A stretch of 64,000 nt of DNA from positions 21,089-85,088 of the forward strand of contig NZ_JBBHLB010000015.1 in assembly GCF_037572415.1 (NCBI RefSeq), given 5' to 3'. Numbering within the stretch: position 1 is the first letter of the stretch; each line of letters starts with the position of its first letter. This DNA comes from Flavonifractor porci (GTDB taxonomy: Bacteria; Bacillota; Clostridia; Oscillospirales; Oscillospiraceae). The position numbers and the translations under genes are program-made. The notes under the pieces were generated by a model. The model was not told where the DNA came from. It was given only the letters and a program-made list of their open reading frames with translations, and did no database searches. Below, one piece after another: positions 16,564-25,248 of the stretch.

Positions 16564-16995
16564 ATGTCCACTTTTATGGCCAACAAGGGGAACATCGTCC
16601 GCAAGTGGTATATCCTCGATGCGGCTGGTAAGCCCCTGGGCAAGACTGCCGCCACCGCGGCCAACCTGCTGCGCGGCAAGCACAAGCCCGAGTATACTCC
16701 TCACGCTGACTGCGGTGACTTCGTCGTGGTCGTCAACGCCGAGAAGGCCGTTCTGACCGGCAAGAAGCTGGAGCAGAAGTATTACCGCACCCACTCCGGT
16801 TGGGTGGGCGGCCTGAAGGAGACCCCCTACCGCCTGCTGATGCAGCAGAAGCCCGAGCTGGCCATGCGTGTGGCCATCCGCGGCATGATGCCCCGCAACA
16901 TCATCACCAAGGATTCTCTGTCCCGCCTGCACATCTACCGCGGCGCTGAGCATCCCCACAACGCCCAGAAGCCCGAAGCCTGGGCGGCCAACTGA
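16564..16995 (+). CDS. rplM: 50S ribosomal protein L13
   Basis: A 143-residue large-subunit protein of normal length. Diagnostic segments are RKWYILDAAGKPLGKTAATAANLLRGKHK, GDFVVVVNAEK and VAIRGMMPRN. The ribosome site GGAGG lies eight bases upstream of the ATG. It is co-transcribed with rpsI in the conserved rplM-rpsI order. Confidence 0.97.
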   Translation: MSTFMANKGNIVRKWYILDAAGKPLGKTAATAANLLRGKHKPEYTPHADCGDFVVVVNAEKAVLTGKKLEQKYYRTHSGWVGGLKETPYRLLMQQKPELAMRVAIRGMMPRNIITKDSLSRLHIYRGAEHPHNAQKPEAWAAN

Positions 16996-17012
16996 GCAGG
17001 AGGTACAAAGGA

Positions 17013-17417
17013 ATGTATAAGAGCAAGAAGCCTTATCTGTATGGCACCGGCCGCCGGAAGTCCTCCGTGGCCCGCGTGCATCTGTTCCCCAACGGCACTG
17101 GTGCTATCACCATCAACGGCCGTGATATCGACGACTACTTCGGCCTGGAGACCCTGAAGCTGATCGTGCGTCAGCCTCTGGCCACCACCGACACCCTGGG
17201 CAAGGTGGACATCGAGACCACCGTTACCGGCGGCGGCGTGACCGGCCAGGCCGGCGCCATCCGCCACGGCATCGCCCGTGCCCTGCTGCAGGTCAACCCC
17301 GAGTACCGCGCTGCCCTGAAGGCTGCCGGCTTCCTGACCCGCGATCCTCGTATGAAGGAGCGTAAGAAGTACGGCCTCAAGGCTGCCCGTCGCGCTCCGC
17401 AGTTCAGCAAGCGCTAA
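17013..17417 (+). CDS. rpsI: 30S ribosomal protein S9
   Basis: A 134-residue small-subunit protein. The conserved GTGRRKSSVARV start and the positively charged C-terminal tail (YGLKAARRAPQFSKR), which reaches the P-site tRNA, are intact. AGGAGGT precedes the ATG. The last 52 bases are the left attachment site of the downstream mobile element, so the 3' end of this essential gene may be partly element-derived while coding the same protein. Confidence 0.97.
   Translation: MYKSKKPYLYGTGRRKSSVARVHLFPNGTGAITINGRDIDDYFGLETLKLIVRQPLATTDTLGKVDIETTVTGGGVTGQAGAIRHGIARALLQVNPEYRAALKAAGFLTRDPRMKERKKYGLKAARRAPQFSKR
17366..17417 (+). repeat. Left attachment site (attL) within rpsI
   Basis: 52 bp, direct repeat of 28984-29035 with five mismatches. 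All five fall at third codon positions (GGC/GGT, CTC/CTG, GCC/GCT, CCG/CCC, TAA/TGA), so both copies encode the same S9 tail. The longest shared runs are CGTCGCGCTCC and CAGTTCAGCAAGCGCT. Confidence 0.8.
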
Positions 17418-17435
17418 ACTTTATCAAAAGTGGTC

Positions 17436-17475
17436 AAAAACCCCGGAACTACGCGGTTTCCGGGGTTTTTCCTTT
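17436..17475 (+). terminator. Terminator after rpsI
   Basis: Stem AAAACCCCGGAA (from 17437) pairs with TTCCGGGGTTTTT (to 17470), T-rich 3' side. It lies inside the element and now terminates rplM-rpsI. Confidence 0.85.
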
Positions 17476-17529
17476 TCAAATGGTTTGACGCAATTTGACA
17501 GAACGAAGCCTCTTTTAACCCGTTTTCTA

Positions 17530-17594
17530 TGGGTTAAATGGTGGACAACCACCCCAAAAAGAGGGCTTATGGGTTAAAAAATAGGACAACCGAG
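17530..17594 (+). repeat. Candidate integrase arm-type sites, left end
   Basis: GGGTTAAAAAATAGGACAAC with CGAG following (17571-17594) recurs as TGGTTAAGGAATAGGACAAC with CGAG at 28905-28928. A weaker copy, TGGGTTAAATGGTGGACAAC, lies near 17530. The repeat occurs 150-180 bases inside the left end and about 55-80 bases inside the right end. That placement fits the outer binding sites of a tyrosine integrase. Confidence 0.5.
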
Positions 17595-17617
17595 ACGCGA
17601 TTTTGGGATGCCAAGGG

Positions 17618-17860
17618 GATGTTTATTTATACATCTCCAAGAGACCTTTTTCGTGAAAACGGTTTGTCTGAATTTGACCTAATTTGAACAAAAGAGAATA
17701 AATCTAATCGCCAAGCGCTCAGTATTTTCTACTGGGCGCTTTTTGCGTTTCCGGGGAATTTCATTCCGGGATAAGAAAAGGCCGTCACTTTCAATTTTTG
17801 AAGTGGCGGCTTTTTCTATTTCCAGAAGCCATAGAACAATTCAGAAATGAGGTGAAGTCA
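17618..17860 (+). other. Non-coding left end of the element with two terminator hairpins
   Basis: No gene is seen. Hairpin AAGCGCTCAGTA...TACTGGGCGCTTTTT (17711-17745) and hairpin GCCGTCACTT...AAGTGGCGGCTTTTT (17781-17815) isolate the element genes from upstream transcription. Confidence 0.6.
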
Positions 17861-18682
17861 TTGAACACGCAAATCATCGCCATCGCCAACCAGAAAGGCG
17901 GCGTTGGCAAGACAACCACCTGCGCGAACCTGGGGATTGGGCTGGCGCAGGCCGGAAAGAAAGTGCTGCTGATCGACGGGGACCCGCAAGGCAGCCTGAC
18001 CATCAGCCTGGGCCACCCCCAGCCGGACAAGCTGCCCTTTACCCTGTCCGACGCGATGGGCCGTATCCTGATGGACGAGCCGCTGCGCCCCGGCGAGGGT
18101 ATCCTGCACCACCCGGAGGGCGTTGACCTGATGCCCGCAGACATCCAGCTCTCCGGCATGGAGGTCTCCCTGGTGAACGCCATGAGCCGAGAGACCATCC
18201 TGCGGCAGTATCTGGACACGCTCAAGGGACAGTATTCCCATATCCTGATTGACTGCCAGCCATCCCTGGGTATGCTCACGGTCAACGCCCTGGCCGCCGC
18301 CAACAGGGTCATAATCCCCGTTCAGGCGGAGTACCTGCCCGCCAAGGGCCTGGAACAGCTGCTCCAGACCGTAAACAAGGTGAAGCGGCAGATCAACCCC
18401 AAGCTCCAGATCGACGGCATATTGCTGACGATGGTGGACAACCGCACCAACTTCGCCAAGGAGATTGCCGCCCTGCTGCGGGAGACCTATGGCAGCAAAA
18501 TCAAGGTGTTCGGCACCGAGATTCCCCATTCTGTCCGGGCAAAGGAGATCAGCGCCGAGGGCAAAAGCATTTTTGCCCATGACCCTAATGGCAAGGTGGC
18601 CGAGGGCTATAAGAATCTGACCAAGGAGGTGATAAAACTTGAAAAGCAGCGCGAAAAAAGTAGAGCTGGCTCCATACGATGA
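17861..18682 (+). CDS. parA: ParA/Soj-family partition ATPase
   Basis: A 273-residue Walker-type ATPase. The deviant Walker A KGGVGKTTT (residues 12-20), the switch DGDPQGS and Walker B ILIDCQPSLG are present. TTG 17861 is the start: GAGGTGAA sits seven bases upstream and the family N-terminus (QIIAIANQKGG) begins right after. It overlaps parB by 44 bases. With ParB it would segregate or stabilise the circular form of the element. Confidence 0.9.
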   Translation: MNTQIIAIANQKGGVGKTTTCANLGIGLAQAGKKVLLIDGDPQGSLTISLGHPQPDKLPFTLSDAMGRILMDEPLRPGEGILHHPEGVDLMPADIQLSGMEVSLVNAMSRETILRQYLDTLKGQYSHILIDCQPSLGMLTVNALAAANRVIIPVQAEYLPAKGLEQLLQTVNKVKRQINPKLQIDGILLTMVDNRTNFAKEIAALLRETYGSKIKVFGTEIPHSVRAKEISAEGKSIFAHDPNGKVAEGYKNLTKEVIKLEKQREKSRAGSIR

Positions 18683-19565
18683 TTTGTTTTCCACCGAGGA
18701 AAGCCGCCAGGATGCCAAGCTGGAGAAGATACAGGAAATTCCGCTGTCTGAGCTGCACCCATTTAAGGGGCATCCCTTCAAAGTCAAGGATGACGAGGCC
18801 ATGATGGAGACCGCCGACAGCGTTCGGCAGTATGGTGTTCTGGTTCCGGCGATCGCCCGCCCGGACCCGGAGGGCGGCTATGAGCTGGTTGCCGGTCACA
18901 GGCGGCACCGGGCCAGTGAGCTGGCCGAGAAAGAAACCATGCCTGTCATTGTCCGAGACCTGGACGATGATGCTGCCACTATCATCATGGTGGACAGCAA
19001 CTTACAACGTGAAAGCCTGCTCCCCAGCGAAAGGGCCTTTGCTTACAAGATGAAGCTGGAGGCTATGAAACACCAAGGCGCACGGGGGGACTTAACTTCG
19101 TCCCAACTTGGGACGAAGTTGCGTGCAGATGAATTGTTGGCGCAGCAGGCTGGTTCGAGTAGGAACCAGGTGCAGCGCTATATCCGCCTGACGGAGCTGA
19201 TTCCCGAACTGCTGGATATGGTCGATGAAAAGAAAATCGCCCTCAATCCGGCTTATGAGCTGTCCTTTCTCAAAAAAGAAGAACAGCGGGATTTGCTGGA
19301 CGCGATGGACAGCGAACAGGCTACCCCCTCTCTCTCCCAGGCTCAGCGACTCAAGAAATACAGCCAGGAGGGACATCTGACCCTCGATATGATGCGCGTC
19401 ATCATGGGTGAGGAAAAGAAAAGTGATCTCGACAAAGTGACTTTCACCTCCGACACCCTGCGGAAGTATTTCCCCAAAAGCTATACGCCCCAGCGGATGC
19501 AGGAAACCATTATCAAACTGCTGGAGGCGTGGCAGAAGAAGCGCCAGAGAGACCAGGAACGATGA
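18639..19565 (+). CDS. parB: ParB/RepB/Spo0J-family partition protein
   Basis: A 308-residue protein with the ParB nuclease-fold domain: PLSELHPFKGHPF near residue 35, YGVLVPAIARP and the CTP-binding AGHRRHRASEL near 92. A helix-turn-helix centre follows (AGSSRNQVQRYIRL near 175). The TTG start at 18639 lies inside parA with GGAGGTGA eight bases upstream, showing coupling. No parS site was identified by eye. Confidence 0.88.
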   Translation: MKSSAKKVELAPYDDLFSTEESRQDAKLEKIQEIPLSELHPFKGHPFKVKDDEAMMETADSVRQYGVLVPAIARPDPEGGYELVAGHRRHRASELAEKETMPVIVRDLDDDAATIIMVDSNLQRESLLPSERAFAYKMKLEAMKHQGARGDLTSSQLGTKLRADELLAQQAGSSRNQVQRYIRLTELIPELLDMVDEKKIALNPAYELSFLKKEEQRDLLDAMDSEQATPSLSQAQRLKKYSQEGHLTLDMMRVIMGEEKKSDLDKVTFTSDTLRKYFPKSYTPQRMQETIIKLLEAWQKKRQRDQER

Positions 19566-19577
19566 AAGGAGCCGCCT

Positions 19578-19853
19578 ATGAGGGATATTTCAGCCCGTGA
19601 GCTGAAAGGACACAATATCTTGGCCGTAGAGCGTTTTCAGGACAGCACCCGCTGGATGATCGAGTTTTCCGTTCAGCGCCCTTGTTCCTACGGCTGCCCC
19701 GGCGATGATATGCGGCTGTTTCTTACGGAGGACGGGTATCAGGCCGCCCTCGTAAGCCAGAAGCGTCGGGAAATCAAAATCAAGCGGTATGCCCGTGTGA
19801 TCGAGGGCCATGTGCTCGACTTCAAACCGGACAAGCGCCGCCGCCACCCGTAA
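19578..19853 (+). CDS. Hypothetical element protein
   Basis: A 91-residue basic protein (MRDISARELKGHNILAVERF...) ending in a Lys/Arg-rich tail (DKRRRHP). It lies 12 bases after parB with GAAAGGAG as ribosome site. I do not recognise a family. Central FSVQRPCSYGCPGDDMR has two Cys that could bind metal. Its position suggests a conserved accessory gene of this element type. Confidence 0.5.
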   Translation: MRDISARELKGHNILAVERFQDSTRWMIEFSVQRPCSYGCPGDDMRLFLTEDGYQAALVSQKRREIKIKRYARVIEGHVLDFKPDKRRRHP

Positions 19854-19886
19854 ACTCATTATCACTACGAAAGGAAAGGAATGAAT

Positions 19887-20072
19887 ATGTGTACTGTCCA
19901 GAGCATCAAAGATGCCATCCGGGAAAGTTGCCAGTCCCAGTATGATATGGAATCCACCGACATTGACCGGGTTTTGCAGACCCTCCCGTTTTCGGAGCAT
20001 GAGCCGATGTTCAGTCATCCGCCGAAGTACAAGCGTCCTTACCGGCCCTGGCAGAACAACAAAAACAGCTGA
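19887..20072 (+). CDS. Small hypothetical element protein
   Basis: A 61-residue protein (MCTVQSIKDAIRESCQSQYDMEST...) with a mostly helical N-terminal half and a basic, proline-rich C-terminus (PPKYKRPYRPWQ). ATG 19887 is spaced better from AAGGAAAGGA than ATG 19881. It ends the parAB operon, followed by a terminator. Function unknown. Confidence 0.45.
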   Translation: MCTVQSIKDAIRESCQSQYDMESTDIDRVLQTLPFSEHEPMFSHPPKYKRPYRPWQNNKNS

Positions 20073-20110
20073 AAGCCACAGTCTTTTTCACGAAGGATTG
20101 TGGCTTTTTT
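20072..20110 (+). terminator. Terminator of the parAB operon
   Basis: AAAGCCACA pairs with TGTGGCTTT around a loop containing CTTTTTCACGAAGG; six T residues follow. Confidence 0.75.
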
Positions 20111-20256
20111 CATGCCCTAAAATTAGAAAGACCTGCTAATAAAAGTCAAGTAGAAATTTCAGATTTTTAGTGAAGCAAAAAAGGCAACACAAAATCAAGC
20201 CGCTGAGCGTTTCAAAATTAAAACGGCGGCCAGCCAGATGGTATAACGCTGGGAAA

Positions 20257-21081
20257 TCAGTTGTGTTCCAGAGAATCCAAGTAGGCTTTCACAGAAGCAT
20301 AGTAAATGCGCAGGAACTTGTTGGCGGAGGCCATCATGTAGACACGGTAGGGCTTGCCCTCAGAACGTTTCTTGTTCATGAACTGGTAGATCGGCTCATC
20401 CATTGGAGCGCATTGCAGGAGAACGCCCATCACCAGAAAAAGCGTTCTGCGCAGCGAGGCAGATCCCCGCTTGGAAATGCTGCGGCTACGAATATCCATT
20501 TGGCCGGATTGGTAAGGAGGGGCGTCAATGCCTGCAAAGGCCACCAGCGATTTCTTGGAATGAAAACGGCGCACATCGCCAATTTCAGCCATGAGTTGGG
20601 GGCCGAGCGCGGGGCCAACACCAAACATCTCCATCACCACAGGATACTCCGGCAGAGAGGCCACCAGAGACTGCATCTCCTGCTTAAGAGCAGCTAACGC
20701 GGCGGAAGTTGCCCGGAGTTGGGAAATGGCCTGTTCTACCAAAAGTTTTGCGGTATCCGTTTTGGGCATGACACCGAAGTGTCCACAGGCGGAAGCGTAA
20801 ATGTCCAGCGCCTTATCTTCGCTGAAATTGTAGCCGTGCTTTTTGCACCATTTCTGGTACTTGGCGGTAAAGGCCTTCTCAGACAGGCCGCAGACGCACT
20901 CGCAGTGCCAAAAAGCAGCTACAAAGTCCACCCATTTCTCGCTGCCATCGGCGCGGGGCGGACTGGTAAACAGGCGGTTTGCGTCCGGGAAAGCGGTATC
21001 CAGGAGGGAAATCAGGTTGTTCTTCAGCATGGTCCGCACTTTGGAATACTGCTGGTACTGCCGGTAGCAAGACTTCAGCAT
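20257..21081 (-). pseudogene. IS110-family transposase, N-terminal part missing
   Basis: About 275 residues of the C-terminal part of an IS110/IS1111 transposase. The Transposase_20 block is clear (MFGVGPALGPQLMAEIGDVRRFHSKK...AFAGIDAPPYQSG), followed by SKRGSASLRRTLF, containing the IS110 catalytic-serine region. The N-terminal RuvC-like DEDD domain (about 130 residues) is absent: the frame runs straight into relaxase sequence of the opposite strand at about 21095. The reading frame inside the fragment is undamaged. The truncation makes it inactive. Confidence 0.75.
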
Positions 21082-21096
21082 GAGCCGGGTATCGTT

Positions 21097-21426
21097 AATT
21101 ATGCCAAGACCCGCGAGACCTATGTTGCCTATCGCAAGGCCGGTTATTCCCGAAAATTTCGGGAGGAACATGAGCAAGAAATTCTGCTCCATCAGGCGGC
21201 AAAAAATGCCTTTGATGAGATGGGAGTGAAGAAGCTGCCCAAGGTCAAAGACCTGCAATCTGAGTATGCCAAACTGCTGGAGAAAAAGAAGAAAACCTAC
21301 GCCGAGTACCGGCGTTCCCGTGAGGAAATGCGGGAACTTTTGACGGCAAAGGCCAATGTGGATCGGCTGCTGAAAATGGATGAGGAACAGAAAAAAGAAC
21401 AAGAAAAAGACCACGGCCAGCGGTAA
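21097..21426 (+). pseudogene. C-terminal fragment of a conjugative relaxase
   Basis: From YAKTRETYVAYRKAGYSRKF to the stop at 21424-21426 the frame encodes the helical C-terminal tail of a MobA/relaxase of clostridial ICEs (LPKVKDLQSEYAKLLEKKKK, AYRRSREEMRELLTAKANVDRLL-like). The catalytic N-terminal domain is lost, replaced upstream by the truncated IS110. This shows the element was once conjugative or mobilizable. Confidence 0.6.
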
Positions 21427-21710
21427 GCCGGTCATGGTCATAAGCGTCCATCGGACGCGTAGCCGCAGAATGAAATTCTGCGTTCAAAGGGGCTTGGGGG
21501 CGCTGCCCTCAACAAGCAAAGCAGAGGGGGAAATCACGTCAGGATTTTTCCCTCTGTGGGCCGAGTGTATTAACACCGGCATTGCTTGCCACTTTTGTTC
21601 GCAAACAATATCCGTATCCTTTACACGATGATTTACTTTTATTATCATAGTCGTAATAAGTATATAAACTACTTACATATAAGCACCTAAAATATGAAAG
21701 GGCTGATAAA
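21427..21710 (+). other. Intergenic stretch after the relaxase remnant
   Basis: No gene is supported. A short palindrome GCAGAATGAAATTCTGC (21463-21479) is present. Composition changes from GC-rich to AT-rich near 21590, marking a mosaic junction. Confidence 0.4.
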
Positions 21711-22007
21711 ATGATGACCTTTGAAAAGGTTTTAGAAGTATTCAACGATTACCTAAATAAAGATAGTGTTTTGGAGGTGGTGAACACTAAGCGAGGATAC
21801 ACCGTTATGATTTGGGATGAAAAAGATGAGCAATGGTTTGGTGTGGAACATTGCAAAGCCCCCGAGCTTTTACGGGATGCCTTACTTGATGGCTATCGTG
21901 ATTTTTTAGAGCAACAACTTACTCATAACCGCAGGAGTTTAACCGAAACAGAAATCTTAGATATTCAAAACCGATGTGAACAGCTTTATGATTTGTGTGG
22001 AGAATAA
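21711..22007 (+). CDS. Hypothetical element protein
   Basis: A 98-residue acidic protein (MMTFEKVLEVFNDYLNKDS...) with an apparent small alpha/beta N-terminal part (EVVNTKRGYTVMIWDEKDEQWFG) and helical C-terminus ending EQLYDLCGE. AAAGGG precedes the start and a terminator follows. It resembles small uncharacterised proteins carried by Tn916/Tn1549-like elements. No function can be given. Confidence 0.5.
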   Translation: MMTFEKVLEVFNDYLNKDSVLEVVNTKRGYTVMIWDEKDEQWFGVEHCKAPELLRDALLDGYRDFLEQQLTHNRRSLTETEILDIQNRCEQLYDLCGE

Positions 22008-22017
22008 AAAAATAACC

Positions 22018-22057
22018 TAAAAAGTGCGATAGCCTGTGTAGGTGTCGCACTTTTTTC
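22018..22057 (+). terminator. Terminator
   Basis: AAAAAGTGCGA pairs with TCGCACTTTTTT, closing the upstream hypothetical gene. Confidence 0.75.
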
Positions 22058-22087
22058 AGTTGGCTTGGCTTACGAAAACAGCGTTAA

Positions 22088-22441
22088 TTATTCCGCAGTT
22101 TCTCTTGCCTTTTTCAAGCCTTGAGCCGTAGCTTCCATCACGATAAGCTCCTTTTCTTCCATATCATTCAACAGTACATCAACTTGTTTGCGGCGATTGT
22201 TGTCGCCATCTTCATTGCATGGAAAAAAGAACTGGTCTACAGAGATGTCAAGCAAGGTAGTAATGAGATAAAATTTGTTAAGCCTTGGGTGCTGCCCCCT
22301 GTTCTCTATATACATAATAGAGCGTGGCGTAAGGTCTACCAGTTGGGCAAGATATTCCTGTGTCCACCCTTTTGCTTCCCGAGCTTTTTTTATCGCTATA
22401 CCTAACGGCTTAAAATCAAGTTTTCTTTCATCTTGGTACAT
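22088..22441 (-). CDS. XRE-family helix-turn-helix regulator
   Basis: A 117-residue protein with an XRE domain (IAIKKAREAKGWTQEYLAQLVDLTPRSIMYIENRGQHP, about residues 14-55). A C-terminal helical tail follows (QVDVLLNDMEEKELIVMEATAQGL). It is divergent from the bcr-type operon and its two HTH genes, so it may control either unit. Element-type regulators of this kind often govern excision or transfer. Target unknown. Confidence 0.75.
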   Translation of the reverse strand: MYQDERKLDFKPLGIAIKKAREAKGWTQEYLAQLVDLTPRSIMYIENRGQHPRLNKFYLITTLLDISVDQFFFPCNEDGDNNRRKQVDVLLNDMEEKELIVMEATAQGLKKARETAE

Positions 22442-22543
22442 TTTAATATCATCCTATATCATTGTACATTTCGGGTGATGATATTTGAACGAAGTATGAT
22501 TTTATGTTTAGTAGTGTATAATTTCGTATTAGTGGAGAGAAAC

Positions 22544-22572
22544 TTGCTATTATTCGTCATTCCGTATATAAT
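22544..22572 (+). promoter_or_regulatory. Promoter of the HTH-bcr operon
   Basis: TTGCTA (22544-22549) and TATAAT (22567-22572) with a 17-base spacer, 35 bases before ATG 22607. Confidence 0.65.
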
Positions 22573-22606
22573 AATTATATACTCTTTGCGAAAGGAAGTT
22601 GATATT

Positions 22607-22804
22607 ATGAATTACATTTCTGTGAAAGCCGCTTCTGAAAAATGGGGCATATCGGAAAGACGGATACAAAAATTATGTGAGGAAAATCGCATTGACGGAA
22701 CTGAAAAATTTGGTCGTGCATGGATGATACCAAAAGATGCAGAAAAACCCGTTGATGGACGTATGAAAACAAGGAACAAACAGGAGGAGAATCATGGAAT
22801 TTAA
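22607..22804 (+). CDS. Small helix-turn-helix DNA-binding protein
   Basis: A 65-residue protein with a MerR/excisionase-like winged helix (ISVKAASEKWGISERRIQKLCEENRIDGTEKFGRAWMIPKD). This type of small HTH protein is common before regulators on clostridial mobile elements. AAAGGAAG lies 11 bases upstream of the ATG, and the gene overlaps the next by 11 bases. Likely a DNA-binding accessory factor. Confidence 0.65.
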   Translation: MNYISVKAASEKWGISERRIQKLCEENRIDGTEKFGRAWMIPKDAEKPVDGRMKTRNKQEENHGI

Positions 22805-23408
22805 TGAAAAGCTACAACAGCTTAGGACTGGAAAGAACTTAACGCAGGAACAACTTGCGGAGCAATTATATGTATCAAGAACAGCCATTTCAAAATGGGA
22901 AAGCGGCAAGGGTTACCCTAACATTGAGTCGCTCAAGTGTATTTCTAAATTCTTTTCTGTGACCATAGATGAACTGCTATCGGGCGAAGAACTGATTACA
23001 CTTGCCGAAACTGAAAATCGTTCCAACTTGAAAAAAATTTACAGTTTCATTTATGGAATATTAGATATGATGGCGGTTACTTTTATACTTTTGCCGTTGT
23101 ATGGTAACCTTGTTGACGGATATATTTATTCTGTCAATCTACTTTCATTTACAGACACTACCCCAATATATCTTGCAATCTATTGGATTGTTTTTATTGT
23201 TTTGATTGCACTTGGGATAGCGAAACTGATGTGTGTTTGTTTTGAAAAGGAATCATGGAGCAACATAATCACAAAATGCTCTCTCGTGCTGAGTACGCTT
23301 TTTATCTGCTTCTTCGCTGCGGCAAGACAACCCTATGTAACCGCCCTTATGTTTCTGCTATTTGTTGCTAAAATATTTGTCTGGATAAAGCAAACCCAAA
23401 CAAAGTAA
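22794..23408 (+). CDS. XRE-family regulator with a membrane domain
   Basis: A 204-residue protein. Residues 1-65 form an XRE DNA-binding domain (LRTGKNLTQEQLAEQLYVSRTAISKWESGKGYPNIESL). Residues 85-200 contain about four membrane helices (MMAVTFILLPLYGNLV, IYWIVFIVLIALGIAKLM, CSLVLSTLFICFFAA, ALMFLLFVAKIFVWI). Such membrane-tethered XRE proteins often sit before bacitracin- or lantibiotic-type ABC genes and may sense envelope stress directly. A terminator lies between it and bcrA. Confidence 0.75.
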   Translation: MEFNEKLQQLRTGKNLTQEQLAEQLYVSRTAISKWESGKGYPNIESLKCISKFFSVTIDELLSGEELITLAETENRSNLKKIYSFIYGILDMMAVTFILLPLYGNLVDGYIYSVNLLSFTDTTPIYLAIYWIVFIVLIALGIAKLMCVCFEKESWSNIITKCSLVLSTLFICFFAAARQPYVTALMFLLFVAKIFVWIKQTQTK

Positions 23409-23432
23409 AATGCCATAAACCCTTTAAAATAG

Positions 23433-23463
23433 GCTCTGACACGATAAGTGTCGGAGCTTTTTT
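23433..23463 (+). terminator. Terminator or attenuator before bcrA
   Basis: GCTCTGACAC pairs with GTGTCGGAGC, followed by six T residues. It separates the regulator gene from the ABC genes, so these probably have their own promoter or rely on read-through. Confidence 0.7.
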
Positions 23464-23588
23464 CGTGCTGACATCTATTGTGTCGGCATTGTGACGGTAG
23501 ATTTCTTGGCTTCTATGCAATACTCGTGGATAATAAGATTGTGGTCAGCGAAAACAAGAACAGCAACCCACGGAAAGGAGAATCAAAT

Positions 23589-24506
23589 ATGGATTATATC
23601 ATTGAAACAGAAAATCTTACGAAGCGATACGGAACAGCCACCGTTGTCGATAAGGTAAATCTTCATGTGCCAAAGGGCAAAATTTATGGTTTTCTCGGCA
23701 GAAACGGAGCAGGCAAAACCACAGCAATGAAAATGATGTTGCAGCTTGCTTTCCCAACGGAGGGAACGGTACGCTTGTTTGGCACAAACTATAAGGAAAA
23801 TATCCATACCCTTTATAGCAAAGTAGGCTCTATTATCGAAACACCGGGATTTTACAGTAATTTAACAGGGTATGAGAATTTGCAAATTCTCGCTAAACTG
23901 CGAGGGGGAGTATCTAAAAGTGGAGTAGAAAAAGCTCTTGAAGTTGTGGGGCTGCATAAGGAGAAAAGAAAAGTCTTTTCCGATTATTCCCTCGGAATGA
24001 AGCAACGGCTTGGTATTGCCGCCGCCATTATGCACGAGCCGGAGCTTTTAATACTTGACGAACCGATTAACGGACTTGACCCCATTGGAATAGTTGAAAT
24101 ACGCTCATTTTTATCTGAACTTAGTCACAATCATGGCATTACCATTTTTATCTCAAGCCATGTTTTAAGCGAGATTGAACAGATAGCAGATATTATCGGC
24201 GTTATGCACGAGGGGCATTTAGTAGAGGAAGTGAATATATCCGAGCTTCACAAAAGGAATCGAAAATACATTCAATTTGATTTATCTGACAGTGAGATAG
24301 CCGGAAAGATTTTAGAAAACCACTACCACATGACGGATTTTACAGTGCAGGACGGTACGGTGAGAATTTATGACTTTAGCCAAAGTGTTGGAGAAATCAA
24401 TCGAGAATTTGCACGAAATGGACTGCTCGTGACAAGGATAAATGATAGTGAGGAAAACTTAGAGGACTACTTTTCTAAACTGATTGGAGGTGGCGGTATT
24501 GCTTAA
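23589..24506 (+). CDS. bcrA: Bacitracin-type ABC transporter ATPase (BcrA-like)
   Basis: A 305-residue ATPase with Walker A GRNGAGKTT near residue 40, signature YSLGMKQRLG near 138 and Walker B LLILDEP near 157. Length and C-terminal accessory region (ISELHKRNRKYIQFDLS...) match BcrA/LanF-type exporters. ATG 23589 follows GGAAAGGAGAATCAAAT. With the permease and UppP that follow it forms a bcrABD-like set. The predicted role is protection against bacitracin or another undecaprenyl-pyrophosphate-binding peptide. Substrate is inferred. Confidence 0.82.
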   Translation: MDYIIETENLTKRYGTATVVDKVNLHVPKGKIYGFLGRNGAGKTTAMKMMLQLAFPTEGTVRLFGTNYKENIHTLYSKVGSIIETPGFYSNLTGYENLQILAKLRGGVSKSGVEKALEVVGLHKEKRKVFSDYSLGMKQRLGIAAAIMHEPELLILDEPINGLDPIGIVEIRSFLSELSHNHGITIFISSHVLSEIEQIADIIGVMHEGHLVEEVNISELHKRNRKYIQFDLSDSEIAGKILENHYHMTDFTVQDGTVRIYDFSQSVGEINREFARNGLLVTRINDSEENLEDYFSKLIGGGGIA

Positions 24507-25248
24507 TCTTATTTCTTGTGAATTATTAAAACTAAAGCGTTCAAAAATGGTGCTAATTAGTGTGGCAGGGGTATTATCTACCCCACTTTTGATGTTAATA
24601 GAAGCCTTGCAAACACATTTTGATAAGCCGGAGATTATCTTTACCTTGTCTGACATATACAGCGACAGTGTACTGTATATCATGCTGCTGGTAAACATTA
24701 TGATATATGTGGCAATTGCAGCTTACTTGTTTAGCAGAGAGTACACAGAAAGCACCCTCAAAACCATATTGCCCATACCCATTTCAAGGACAAAACTATT
24801 AATTGGAAAATTTTGCACCCTGCTTCTTTGGATTGTTATGCTAACCCTTGTAACATGGGCAGGTATATTTATCGTTTGTGGACTATATGACGCTGTCTTT
24901 ACATTGGAGGGATATAGCTTACTAGTGGCAATAGTATGGCTCCCCAAGTTTTTGTTTGGCAGTATCCTGATGTTTTTAACAGTTTCTCCTTTTGTGTTTG
25001 TTGCTATGAAAACAAAAGGATTTGTCGCCCCGATGATTGGCTCTGCCGTGATTGTCATGGGAAGTGCCGCACTTTCAAATCAAGAATGGGGAGCGTTGTA
25101 TCCGTGGACAGCCACCTATTTCTTGGTGCAGGGTAAACTTCAGAGTACCGGCTATCCTACACTGCTGTCTGTATCTATTATTATTCTTGTATCAGCAGTT
25201 GGTTTTCTTATGACCTTTCATCATTTTAAAAAGGAGGATTTGAAATAA
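24499..25248 (+). CDS. bcrB: Bacitracin-type ABC transporter permease (BcrB-like)
   Basis: A 249-residue, six-helix membrane protein of the ABC-2 type (LISCELLKLKRSKMVLISVAG opening; later LFSREYTESTLKTILPIPISRTKL, the usual cytosolic loop). TTG 24499 is the preferred start: GGAGGTGG sits six bases upstream and the codon overlaps the bcrA stop. Its stop overlaps the ATG of uppP as TAATG, so the three genes are coupled. Confidence 0.8.
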   Translation: MLNLISCELLKLKRSKMVLISVAGVLSTPLLMLIEALQTHFDKPEIIFTLSDIYSDSVLYIMLLVNIMIYVAIAAYLFSREYTESTLKTILPIPISRTKLLIGKFCTLLLWIVMLTLVTWAGIFIVCGLYDAVFTLEGYSLLVAIVWLPKFLFGSILMFLTVSPFVFVAMKTKGFVAPMIGSAVIVMGSAALSNQEWGALYPWTATYFLVQGKLQSTGYPTLLSVSIIILVSAVGFLMTFHHFKKEDLK

